From contig CAAFNI010000035.1 of NCBI GenBank assembly GCA_900764215.1, forward strand, positions 1-34,583: DNA of 34,583 nucleotides. The letters are read 5' to 3'. The position numbers and the translations under genes were made by a program. Positions 25,688 to 32,205 of this stretch are shown piece after piece. Source of the DNA: an uncultured Sutterella sp. GTDB taxonomy: Bacteria; Pseudomonadota; Gammaproteobacteria; Burkholderiales; Burkholderiaceae_F. The notes beneath the pieces are model-generated. The model had not been told where the DNA came from. It made no database searches and saw only the letters and a list, made by a program, of their open reading frames with translations. Numbering within the stretch: position 1 is the first letter of the stretch; each line of letters starts with the position of its first letter.

Positions 25688-25752
25688 GTTCCGGCGCATG
25701 TTGTCCGGAACGGGAGTGCGCTTATTGTAGGGGCTTTCGGGCAACACGAAAA
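25688..25752 (-). promoter_or_regulatory. Candidate fabI promoter and leader inverted repeat
   Basis: On the minus strand TACAAT (25729-25724) with TTTTCG 17 bases upstream would give a leader of about 95 bases. Within it GTTCCGG (25688-25694) and CCGGAAC (25705-25711) form a seven-base inverted repeat with a ten-base centre. It could be an operator or an mRNA hairpin. It does not match the E. coli FabR or FadR site as I know them. Confidence 0.35.
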
Positions 25753-25796
25753 GCCGTGCGCCCTCCCGTGCGTTGGGTAGGCCGTTCAGCCCGCGC

Positions 25797-27947
25797 CTAC
25801 GGCAGCCTGATGCGCTGTCCGACCTTGAGCCTGTTGGAGCGAAGGCCGTTCAAATTCTTCAAAATCCTCACGGACGTCCCGAAACGGGCCGCAATGCTCG
25901 AGAGCGTGTCGCCCGACTTCACGCGGTAGACCGCGTCCTGCGCGCCTTCGGCAGCTGCGGGATGCGCATCCGCCCGGGAAGGCTGCGTCTTGGCCGTCGC
26001 AGGAATCACTAGCCTTTGCCCCACGCGAAGGGTTGAGCCCGAGAGGCCGTTCACAGTCTTGAGAGCATTGACGGAAACGCCGAAGCGCCCCGCGATTTCA
26101 TAGAGCGAATCGCCGCTCTTGACGCGATAGATGCCGGCCTCGGGCGCCTCATCCGAACGGATCGGCTGAACAGCGGGGGCCTTCGGCTCGCTTCCGGTAG
26201 GAATCTCAAGCTTCTGTCCCACTCTGAGCGCATTGCCCGTCATGCGGTTGGCACGCTTGAGACGAACCACGGACACGTTGTAGCGATCTGCAATTTCGGA
26301 GAGCGTATCGCCTTTTCGCACGACGTGAACGCGCACGTCAGACTCCTCAGCCGAAGCCGAGGTCGGAATGCGCAGGCGCTGCCCCGCCCGGATGGTGTTG
26401 CCGCTGATGCGGTTGGTGGCGCGCAGCACGCTCGTCGAGACGCCGTAGCGGCGGGCAATGCCGCCCAATGTTTCTCCCGCTCTCACTGCATGAATGACAT
26501 GCTTGGTGCCGCCGCCCGTGCTCACCGTGCGGATGGGAGCGCGCTCTACATTCGGGACCGTCAGGATCAGGCGCTGGCCGACGCGGATGTTCTGCGAGCG
26601 CAGGCGATTGGCCTGAACGATGGACTTCTTCGTGATATGCCATCGGCGCGCAATGCTCGAAAGCGTGTCGCCCTTGCGCACGCGGTAGGTTACGCGACGC
26701 CAGGTGGTGAGCGGCGAGAGGCGAAGCTTTGCATCGGCCGTCTCCGCCGCAATGTCCGTCTGCTCGTCGGCATTGGCGCGCACGAGGACCGTGGAATTGG
26801 ACAATACGCGCCGCCCCTTGGGGATGCCGTTGACGTCGCGAAGCTCGTCCTCGGTCATGCCGGCCGCCTCGGCCACGGATGCGAGCGTCTCGCCGTCCTT
26901 CAGCTTGTAGGTGGTCCAGCGCGAAAGCGGCTGGCCGCCGTCCATCCAGCTTGCGAGATTGTCGATGAACTCGTCGACCTTGTCTGCGGGAAGCAGCATC
27001 ACATTGTTGTGCGAGGCCACGATCACCGGCAGCTTGAAGCTCGGATTGAGCTGCCGGAACTCCTTGAGGGGCATGCCGGCAAGCTCGGCCGCCGTCTCGG
27101 TGTCGATGTCGCGCGGCTTCGTCACGGTGACGAAGAAGGGCTCGTTGCCCACGTCGGGCAACTTCACGCCGTACCTGGCCGGGTCGGTCACGATGCGCTT
27201 GATGGCCTCGAGCTTGGGCACGTAGTTGGCCGTTTCATTGGGCATGCGCAGATGCTGGTAATCCGCCGGGCGCTTTCTCGCCTTCTGGCGGCGAATGGCG
27301 CGCTGCACGCTTCCTTCGCCCCAATTGTAGGCGGCGAGCGCCAGATGCCAGTCGTTGAACATGCCGTAGAGATATTCGAAATAGTCGAGTGCGGCGCGAG
27401 TGCTTTCAAGCACGTCGCGCCTGTCGTCGCGCCAGAGATTCTGCTCGAGCGCATAGTGCGTGCCCGTCGCCGGCATGAACTGCCAGAGGCCTGCGGCCTT
27501 GGCGCGCGAGAGCGCTTCGGGCTGGAAGGCGCTTTCGACAAACGGCAGCAGCGCCAGCTCCGTCGGCATGCCGCGGTTTTCGACCTCTTCGAGAATGTGA
27601 TAGAGATAGCGCCCCGAGCGCTCGAACATGCGGTTCAGATAGTCCGGCCGACGGCGATAATGATCGAGCCACCGGTCAACCTTGTCGCTTTCCAGGGCAG
27701 GCATCGCATATCCGCGCCGGATGCGGTCCCAGACGTCTGCGGGCGGCCCTAACGCCTCTACCGTGCCCGCAGGCTCGTCCGATGCCGCCAGCGCAACAGC
27801 GGCGGCATCGTCGGCCGCAGGCGCATCAGCCGCAAGAGCCGTCTTCGGAGCCCCCGCCGCAGGATCAAGAATCAAGAGAGTGAATCCCAGACTGAGAAGG
27901 GGCAGCGTTTTCAGCAGAAACGGACGGATCTGTAGCGGTCTGATCAT
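25797..27947 (-). CDS. mltD: Membrane-bound/periplasmic lytic transglycosylase D with six LysM-type modules
   Basis: MltD cleaves peptidoglycan glycan strands, releasing 1,6-anhydromuropeptides. The product is 716 residues from the chosen start (452 in E. coli). Residues 1-41 are a basic then hydrophobic signal sequence with likely cleavage after ALAA. There is no lipobox cysteine. The SLT domain has the catalytic Glu138 in LLPFVESAF, then AGLWQFMPATG (152-162) and LALAAYNWGEG (about 202-212). After it come one degenerate LysM (about 346-390) and five canonical ones (420-463, 484-527, 539-583, 606-649, 673-716), each YRVKxGDTLxxIA-like and ending VGQRLxIP. The E. coli protein has two. The ATG at 27947 is chosen because upstream codons (frame open to 28154) read as non-secretory sequence. 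The ribosome site is weak. Confidence 0.94.
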   Translation of the reverse strand: MIRPLQIRPFLLKTLPLLSLGFTLLILDPAAGAPKTALAADAPAADDAAAVALAASDEPAGTVEALGPPADVWDRIRRGYAMPALESDKVDRWLDHYRRRPDYLNRMFERSGRYLYHILEEVENRGMPTELALLPFVESAFQPEALSRAKAAGLWQFMPATGTHYALEQNLWRDDRRDVLESTRAALDYFEYLYGMFNDWHLALAAYNWGEGSVQRAIRRQKARKRPADYQHLRMPNETANYVPKLEAIKRIVTDPARYGVKLPDVGNEPFFVTVTKPRDIDTETAAELAGMPLKEFRQLNPSFKLPVIVASHNNVMLLPADKVDEFIDNLASWMDGGQPLSRWTTYKLKDGETLASVAEAAGMTEDELRDVNGIPKGRRVLSNSTVLVRANADEQTDIAAETADAKLRLSPLTTWRRVTYRVRKGDTLSSIARRWHITKKSIVQANRLRSQNIRVGQRLILTVPNVERAPIRTVSTGGGTKHVIHAVRAGETLGGIARRYGVSTSVLRATNRISGNTIRAGQRLRIPTSASAEESDVRVHVVRKGDTLSEIADRYNVSVVRLKRANRMTGNALRVGQKLEIPTGSEPKAPAVQPIRSDEAPEAGIYRVKSGDSLYEIAGRFGVSVNALKTVNGLSGSTLRVGQRLVIPATAKTQPSRADAHPAAAEGAQDAVYRVKSGDTLSSIAARFGTSVRILKNLNGLRSNRLKVGQRIRLP

Positions 27948-27996
27948 GGCGCGGGCAAAAATGGGCAAAAGCGTGTCGAGCTTCGACAATCGGAAG

Positions 27997-28024
27997 ATTT
28001 TATCAATCGTATTGAATTTACAAT
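27997..28024. promoter_or_regulatory. Overlapping divergent promoter candidates for mltD and the methyltransferase gene
   Basis: On the minus strand TTGTAA (28023-28018) and TAAAAT (28002-27997) are 15 bases apart and point to mltD. On the plus strand TACAAT (28019-28024) lies about 70 bases before the methyltransferase start with TTTTAT-like sequence upstream. The boxes overlap, so the two polymerases would compete. Spacing is sub-optimal for both. Confidence 0.35.
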
Positions 28025-28093
28025 GCCCGCGCCCCTCTTCAGGCACAATGAGATACACATTCACGCAGACGCCGCACGATCCGCACAGCAGCC

Positions 28094-28873
28094 ATGAACA
28101 GCTTTTCCTTTGCCGACTTTCTGAAGACGCCGCAGGGCGAGGTCCTGCATGCATGGGAATCTTCGCAGTATGACGAGTTTTCGGCAGACGCCTTCGGCCG
28201 AGAAGCCCTTCAGGTCGGCGCGCCTCAGCTCGACACGCTCAGGGCGAACGGCATCGTCTCGCAGTGGCTTGCGAGCGAAAGCTACGACGAACTCGACGAC
28301 CGGCTCCTGCGCCCCGTTCTCCAAAGCGTTCAGGCCGAAAGCGGATGGCTGCCCTTCCCCGCCGAATCGTTCGACTTGGTGACGCTCCCTCATGCGCTCG
28401 ACTTCGCTTCGTCCGCACACCAGACGCTTCGCGAAGCCGCCCGCGTGCTCCAGCCCGAAGGCCGGCTGATTCTGACGGTCTTCAACCCGCTGAGCCTCTG
28501 GTGGATGCGGCAGAAGGCCGTCGGCGCGGGCCTCAGGCCCTATCTGCCGACACATGCTTCCCCCGTGCCCCTCCACCGCCTCAAGGACTGGCTCACGCTC
28601 CTCGGATTCGAAATCGACCGCGGGCGCTTCGGCGTCTATTCCCCGTGCTGCCACAGCCTCAAAAGCTTCGCCCGTTGGAAGTGGCTCGACAAGGCCGGAG
28701 ACCGCTGGGCGCCGCACTGCGCCAACCTCATCGTGCTTTGCGCCGTCAAGCGCATGCCCGGCATGAAGCTCGTCGGCCGCCTTCCCATGAAGAGTCCGCT
28801 CGACATTCTGACGAGCGGCTCTCCGCTGCCCGTTCCCAAGGAAGCCCGTCGTCAGGCAGGACGGGGAAACTGA
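28094..28873 (+). CDS. SAM-dependent methyltransferase-like protein (YafS-type, between mltD and rnhA)
   Basis: The 259-residue protein resembles class I methyltransferases of the Methyltransf_11 kind. Segments FPAESFDLVTLPHALDFAS (about 92-110) and EAARVLQPEGRLILTVFNPL (about 115-134) match the post-motif strands of that fold. The usual glycine-rich SAM loop (motif I) is not seen; the corresponding N-terminal part reads GREALQVGAPQLDTL. E. coli yafS lies in the same neighbourhood (mltD-gloB-yafS-rnhA), so this is probably the orthologous family. The enzymatic substrate is unknown, and loss of motif I leaves catalytic activity open. The ribosome site is weak. rnhA follows 55 bases downstream on the same strand, probably in one transcript. 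Confidence 0.8.
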   Translation: MNSFSFADFLKTPQGEVLHAWESSQYDEFSADAFGREALQVGAPQLDTLRANGIVSQWLASESYDELDDRLLRPVLQSVQAESGWLPFPAESFDLVTLPHALDFASSAHQTLREAARVLQPEGRLILTVFNPLSLWWMRQKAVGAGLRPYLPTHASPVPLHRLKDWLTLLGFEIDRGRFGVYSPCCHSLKSFARWKWLDKAGDRWAPHCANLIVLCAVKRMPGMKLVGRLPMKSPLDILTSGSPLPVPKEARRQAGRGN

Positions 28874-28928
28874 CGGTACACTGTCGGCTTTCTGAACCTT
28901 TCTCAACCCCGTTACGCAGCAACCTCAC

Positions 28929-29402
28929 ATGGCACAGCAAACCGAAAAGACACTGGAGATCTGGACCGACGGCGCCTGCAAATGCAATCCCGGCATCGGC
29001 GGCTGGGGCGCCTACATGGTCTGGGGCTCGCACACCCGGGAGATGTATGGCGGCAGCAAGCTCACGACGAACAACCAGATGGAGCTCACGGCCGTCATTT
29101 CAGCCCTTTCGGCTCTGCGGCGCAAATGCCCGATCATCATCCACACGGACAGCTCCTACGTGAAGGACGGCATCACGAAGTGGATCCACGGCTGGAAGCG
29201 AAACGGCTGGCGCACTTCCGACAAGAAGCCCGTCAAGAACGCGGAACTCTGGCAGAAGCTCGACGAGCTCTCCTCTCAGTTCGACATTGAATGGCGATGG
29301 GTGAAGGGACACGCAGGAGATCCCGGCAATGAAAAGGCGGACGAGCTCGCCAATCTCGGCTGCGAAGTTGCCGCCGGAACACGCCCGGCCCCGACCTACT
29401 GA
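28929..29402 (+). CDS. rnhA: Ribonuclease HI
   Basis: RNase HI cleaves the RNA strand of RNA:DNA hybrids, removing R-loops and primers. The product is 157 residues (155 in E. coli). The catalytic carboxylates are visible: Asp in IWTDGACKCNPG, Glu in NNQMELTAVISAL, Asp in IIHTDSSYVKDGI, and the late Asp in VKGHAGDPGNEKADELAN with its conserved histidine. The basic protrusion helix (WIHGWKRNGWRTSDKKPVKN) is present, as in the E. coli type. In E. coli dnaQ lies next to rnhA. Here a tRNA-Val gene follows instead. Confidence 0.97.
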   Translation: MAQQTEKTLEIWTDGACKCNPGIGGWGAYMVWGSHTREMYGGSKLTTNNQMELTAVISALSALRRKCPIIIHTDSSYVKDGITKWIHGWKRNGWRTSDKKPVKNAELWQKLDELSSQFDIEWRWVKGHAGDPGNEKADELANLGCEVAAGTRPAPTY

Positions 29403-29411
29403 GCACCCTCC

Positions 29412-29431
29412 ATACCGCATTTGCGGTATTT
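29412..29431 (+). terminator. Short hairpin after rnhA, possible terminator
   Basis: ATACCGC (29412-29418) pairs with GCGGTAT (29423-29429) across a four-base loop. Only three T follow before CCC. It is ten bases after the rnhA stop. The stem is short and AT-containing, so termination would be weak. Confidence 0.45.
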
Positions 29432-29443
29432 CCCAACCGCCTC

Positions 29444-29471
29444 TTGCAAAACCCTGAAAAATCCGTATAAT
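29444..29471 (+). promoter_or_regulatory. Promoter of tRNA-Val gene
   Basis: TTGCAA (29444-29449) and a perfect TATAAT (29466-29471) are 16 bases apart. The tRNA begins 14 bases after the -10 box. Confidence 0.75.
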
Positions 29472-29484
29472 TCAAATCCTCGAC

Positions 29485-29559
29485 GCGCGGTTAGCTCAGC
29501 GGTAGAGCACTGCCTTCACACGGCAGGGGTCACTGGTTCGAAACCAGTATCGCGCACCA
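29485..29559 (+). tRNA. tRNA-Val (anticodon CAC)
   Basis: The 75-base gene has acceptor GCGCGGT pairing with ATCGCGC (one G-T pair), D arm AGCTCAGCGGTAGAGC, anticodon stem CTGCC/GGCAG with loop TTCACAC, T arm CTGGTTCGAAACCAG and an encoded CCA. It has its own promoter and terminator. Confidence 0.97.
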
Positions 29560-29566
29560 GAATTCC

Positions 29567-29601
29567 AAAGCCCTTGAAAACTTGGTTTTCAAGGGCTTTT
29601 T
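29567..29601 (+). terminator. Intrinsic terminator after tRNA-Val
   Basis: A 15-pair perfect stem (AAAGCCCTTGAAAAC and its complement) with loop TTG ends in five T at 29597-29601. Confidence 0.9.
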
Positions 29602-29680
29602 GCTTTTCCCGAACAACCGACAAAACAAGCGGATCCGGTCTGACGGATCCGCTTGGCAACTTCGACGAACGGCGGCTTCA

Positions 29681-30139
29681 TCAGCCGGCGCTTTTCTTGC
29701 GGCAGTCCCCGCAAAGGCCGTAGAGCACCATCGTATGGTCGCTCAGCTCATAGCCATAGCGCTTTGCAATGGCGGCCTGCTCCTTTTCAATGGCGGGCGC
29801 GACGAATTCAACCACTTTGCCGCACTGCAGGCAGACGAGATGGTCGTGGTGACCTCCCTCCTCGAGCTCGTACTTCGCGCGATCCGCACCGAAATGATGC
29901 CGAACGATGAGTCCTGCCTGCTCGAACTGGGACAGAACGCGGTAGACGGTCGCTAGACCGATGTCCACGCCGGAATTCACCAGTTCCTTGTAAAGGTCCT
30001 CGGCGGAGATGTGGCGGCGCTCGCCGTTGTCCTCATCGGCCAGCTTCTGAAAGAACTCGAGAATTCTGAGCCTGGCCGCCGTTGCCTTGAGGCCGGCGTT
30101 CTTCAGTTCGGAGGTTTGGTTTCCAGACGTATCGTTCAC
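29681..30139 (-). CDS. fur: Ferric uptake regulator
   Basis: Fur is the iron-responsive repressor of iron uptake genes. The product is 152 residues from a GTG at 30139 (148 in E. coli). The N-terminal winged helix begins ELKNAGLKATAARLRILEFF, and the recognition helix region is DIGLATVYRVLSQFEQAGLI. The dimerisation and metal domain has GGHHDHLVCLQCGKVVEF, with His ligands and a CxxC pair, and a second CxxC (CGDC) near the end. A TTG at 30157 would add six residues. The GTG is preferred because GGGACGG lies about six bases ahead of it. It diverges from bamE, the arrangement seen in many beta- and gammaproteobacteria (fur/omlA). Confidence 0.96.
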   Translation of the reverse strand: MNDTSGNQTSELKNAGLKATAARLRILEFFQKLADEDNGERRHISAEDLYKELVNSGVDIGLATVYRVLSQFEQAGLIVRHHFGADRAKYELEEGGHHDHLVCLQCGKVVEFVAPAIEKEQAAIAKRYGYELSDHTMVLYGLCGDCRKKSAG

Positions 30140-30230
30140 GTTAGTCCGTCCCGTCAAAAGTTCATTTACCCGTTATCATACGAGGTTGGTGTAACTTCTG
30201 CGCACCGTAAAACCGCTCACTGGATTTTTT
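30140..30230. promoter_or_regulatory. Shared fur/bamE divergent promoter region
   Basis: The 91-base gap must hold both promoters. On the minus strand TATGAT (complement of ATCATA near 30175-30180) is a candidate fur -10. No confident -35 is visible. The AT-rich stretch around it has only partial similarity to the GATAATGATAATCATTATC Fur box, so autoregulation is not demonstrated. Confidence 0.35.
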
Positions 30231-30701
30231 ATGCTTGCCAACAGATTCTCTCTTGCCGCCCTGGGGTTGACCGCAGCGCTGGCCCTGACCGGCTGCAATA
30301 CGGTTTCCGAAGTCTGGGACAACCCCCGCAGCGTCGTTCCCGACTTTCTGCAGCCCTACCGCGCCGACGTTCACCAGGGCAACCTGATCACGAGTGAAAT
30401 GGTTCTGCAGCTCGAAAAGGGCATGACTCAGCCGCAGGTGCAGTTCCTCCTTGGCATTCCGCTGCTGCGAGACCAGTTTCACCCCAACCGCTGGGACTAC
30501 GTCTACTTCCTTCTTCGCGGCAATGACGACCGTCAGCTGCGCAAGCTCACCGTCTGGTTCAACGACGAGGGCCGCGTGGACCACTGGACGTCCGATCCGA
30601 TGCCCGACGAGGAGCAGGCCGACCAGATGATTCTCGGCACGACGGATACGTTCGAACCCCGCGCCCCACAGGTTGACCCCGGCGTTGCCGCCCAGCACTG
30701 A
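30231..30701 (+). CDS. bamE: Outer-membrane assembly lipoprotein BamE (OmlA/SmpA)
   Basis: BamE is a small lipoprotein of the BAM complex that inserts beta-barrel proteins into the outer membrane. The product is 156 residues. The lipoprotein signal peptide ends in LALTGC with lipidated Cys22. The mature domain has VHQGNLITSEMVLQLEKGMT, then QVQFLLGIPLLRDQFHPNRWDYVYFL, the classic BamE core, and a short charged tail. E. coli BamE has 113 residues, so the tail is longer here, as often in betaproteobacteria. No strong ribosome site precedes the ATG. The lipoprotein would depend on Lgt, also encoded in this window. Confidence 0.95.
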   Translation: MLANRFSLAALGLTAALALTGCNTVSEVWDNPRSVVPDFLQPYRADVHQGNLITSEMVLQLEKGMTQPQVQFLLGIPLLRDQFHPNRWDYVYFLLRGNDDRQLRKLTVWFNDEGRVDHWTSDPMPDEEQADQMILGTTDTFEPRAPQVDPGVAAQH

Positions 30702-30725
30702 CACGTTTTAGAGAGGAGCATCATC

Positions 30726-30929
30726 ATGAATCCTCAGATTGAACGCCTGCAGGCACTCGTGGCGCAGCTCATCGCGCGCCTTGAACATGAACGATCGGAA
30801 AGCCGGCGTCTGGCCTCGCAGCTTGCCTCCCGCGAAGCCGAGCTTGCCCAGACCAAGCGCCGCCTTGAAGACATGCGCCGCAAGGGCGAGGCGCTCTTCA
30901 GCGCCTCCCACGGCGACTCCCGACTCTGA
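30726..30929 (+). CDS. Small coiled-coil protein upstream of zapA
   Basis: The 67-residue protein is almost entirely a charged heptad-like helix (IERLQALVAQLIARLEHERS onward to about residue 50), with a short loose tail. Small coiled-coil proteins of this type (TIGR02449-like) commonly precede zapA in proteobacteria and are suspected cell-division accessory factors. GAGAGGAG lies seven bases upstream of the ATG, and zapA starts 11 bases after its stop, so the two are surely co-translated from one message. Similarity to ZapB is structural only and I do not claim orthology. Confidence 0.8.
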   Translation: MNPQIERLQALVAQLIARLEHERSESRRLASQLASREAELAQTKRRLEDMRRKGEALFSASHGDSRL

Positions 30930-30940
30930 AGGAGGACGTC

Positions 30941-31363
30941 ATGCCTGAAGTAACCGTCAACATTTACAGCCGCACTTATCGGCTCGCCGTCAGCACCGGC
31001 GAGGAAGCCCTCATTCAGCGCTGCGCCGAAATCGTCGACAAGCAGATGAAGGCCATCCGCGAAGGCGGCAAGGTGATCAATCAGGATCAGATCGCCGTGC
31101 TGGCAGCTCTCGAGGTCGCTTACGAGGCCAACAAAAACGTTCAGAAAAACGCTACGGACGCTCAGCGTTGCGCCGTTGAAAAGGACGCCGAAATCGCCCG
31201 CCTCAAGGCCCGCATCGCCGAGCTCGAATCCCGTCCCGCCCCTGCTGCGGCGCCACAGCCGGCCGTCGATCCGGATGCGGAGACGGCGGCCGCCATCGAA
31301 CGTCTCTGCCGTCAGTGCGAGCAGGCCATCTACGCGAACATGAACCGCGGCGCCGTCCTCTGA
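30941..31363 (+). CDS. zapA: Cell division protein ZapA
   Basis: ZapA crosslinks FtsZ protofilaments at the Z-ring. The product is 140 residues (109 in E. coli). The N-terminal globular domain starts VTVNIYSRTYRLAVSTGEEA, with the family block CAEIVDKQMKAIRE. DQIAVLAALEVAYE leads into a coiled coil (about 65-100). An Ala/Pro-rich linker (APAAAPQPAVDP) and a terminal helix follow. AGGAGG sits immediately upstream of the ATG at good spacing. The 6S RNA gene follows at once, the usual zapA-ssrS neighbourhood. Confidence 0.95.
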   Translation: MPEVTVNIYSRTYRLAVSTGEEALIQRCAEIVDKQMKAIREGGKVINQDQIAVLAALEVAYEANKNVQKNATDAQRCAVEKDAEIARLKARIAELESRPAPAAAPQPAVDPDAETAAAIERLCRQCEQAIYANMNRGAVL

Positions 31364-31414
31364 CGGCCGACTTTTCAATTTGCAACGACCGCACACGCAG
31401 CGGCGCAAATCCGC

Positions 31415-31420
31415 TACAAT
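31415..31420 (+). promoter_or_regulatory. -10 box of 6S RNA promoter
   Basis: TACAAT lies seven bases before the predicted 6S RNA 5' end. A TTGCAA at 31380-31385 is too far (29 bases) to be its -35, and no better one is seen. Confidence 0.5.
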
Positions 31421-31426
31421 AAATTC

Positions 31427-31610
31427 AACCCTGTAGCGGCGAGCACCGGGCTCCAATGTTCCTAGAACCAATGCTAAACCCATTAGGTTGGCAGACTCGA
31501 GAGCCGATAGAGTGCAGGACACGCGTTGTCCCGCCCGTTCCGCTCCGGAGCCGACCGCCCTGAACTTCCGGTTCAGGTAACGTAGTCCAGCCCCGCTGCA
31601 GGCCCCAGTT
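31427..31610 (+). ncRNA. ssrS: 6S RNA
   Basis: 6S RNA binds sigma-70 RNA polymerase by mimicking an open promoter. The call rests on position (between zapA and the next gene) and structure. CCTGTAGCGG at 31430-31439 pairs with CCGCTGCAGG at 31593-31602 to close a long hairpin of about 180 bases. Internal pairings such as GAACTTCCGGTTC (31563-31575) and GGGCTC...GAGCC, together with a largely unpaired middle, fit the 6S layout. A GAGCCGATAGAG segment resembles the GAGCCGATA of E. coli 6S. No open reading frame of merit covers it. A -10 box precedes and a strong terminator follows. Exact ends are estimated. Confidence 0.87.
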
Positions 31611-31613
31611 TCC

Positions 31614-31648
31614 AACGGGCAGTCCCTCCAAAAGGGACTGCCCGTTTT
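31614..31648 (+). terminator. Terminator after 6S RNA
   Basis: A 14-pair perfect stem (AACGGGCAGTCCCT with its complement) and a five-base loop are followed by TTTT. It ends about ten bases before the EVE-domain gene start, so that gene needs read-through or a promoter inside the 6S gene. Confidence 0.9.
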
Positions 31649-31658
31649 GCTAAGCCGA

Positions 31659-32165
31659 ATGCCCATGACCCACGCAACCGTTACGGAAGACCTCCTGCAA
31701 ACCGCCCGCCGCTTCTGGCTCATGAAGACCGAGCCCGGCGAATGCTCCATTGACGACGCGCTCGCCGCGCCCGGACACCGGGTTTCATGGTTCGGAATCC
31801 GCAACTATCAGGCGAGAAACTTCATGCGCGACGACATGACGGTCGGAGATGCGGTGCTCTTTTACCACTCAAGCTGCCCGAAGCCCGGCATTGCGGGCAT
31901 TGCCCGAATTGCCTCGGGCGTCTATCCGGACGAGCTGCAGTTCGACCCGAAAAGCGAGTACTACGACCCGAAGAGCACGCGGGAAAAGCCCCGATGGCTC
32001 ACGCTCGATGTCGAAGCGCTCTTCAAGTGTCCGGTCGTGGAGATCGGCCGTCTTCGCGAAGCACCCGAACTCTCCGGCATGCGCGTGCTTCAGAAGGGCA
32101 ACCGCCTCTCGATCACGCCCGTCGAGAAGGCGGAATTCGCCTTCATCGTCCGAAACCTTCTTTGA
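31659..32165 (+). CDS. EVE-domain protein (PUA/YTH-like fold)
   Basis: The product is 168 residues. EVE domains bind modified bases in RNA or DNA. FWLMKTEPGECSIDDALA (about 20-37) is the family start, with W and F/Y cage candidates in VSWFGIRNYQARNFMRDDM. VGDAVLFYHSSCPKPGIAGIARI and later YYDPKSTREKPRWLTLDVEA are the other conserved blocks. Two ATG codons (31659, 31665) are possible; a TTG at 31647 lies within the terminator and is rejected. Genes of this family follow zapA and 6S RNA in many betaproteobacteria. It is short, stand-alone and unlinked to restriction genes here, so the housekeeping form is most likely. Its ligand is not known. Confidence 0.88.
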   Translation: MPMTHATVTEDLLQTARRFWLMKTEPGECSIDDALAAPGHRVSWFGIRNYQARNFMRDDMTVGDAVLFYHSSCPKPGIAGIARIASGVYPDELQFDPKSEYYDPKSTREKPRWLTLDVEALFKCPVVEIGRLREAPELSGMRVLQKGNRLSITPVEKAEFAFIVRNLL

Positions 32166-32176
32166 CGGCGGGCATC

Positions 32177-32205
32177 AGGCCCGAGCTCATCGGGCCTTGG
32201 CTTTT
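32177..32205 (+). terminator. Terminator after EVE gene, overlapping the lgt 3' end
   Basis: AGGCCCGA (32177-32184) pairs with TCGGGCCT (32190-32197) across a five-base loop, followed by TGGCTTTT. The lgt stop codon falls inside the stem. It acts in the plus direction; the minus-strand tail is not T-rich. Confidence 0.55.

Noticed and set aside
25797..26700. Regularly spaced repeats that could suggest a CRISPR array
   Set aside because: The period is about 190-205 bases, the repeats are diverged, and each encodes a LysM module in frame.
26325..27752. A 475-codon plus-strand frame opposite mltD
   Set aside because: Shadow caused by the repetitive GC-rich LysM coding sequence.
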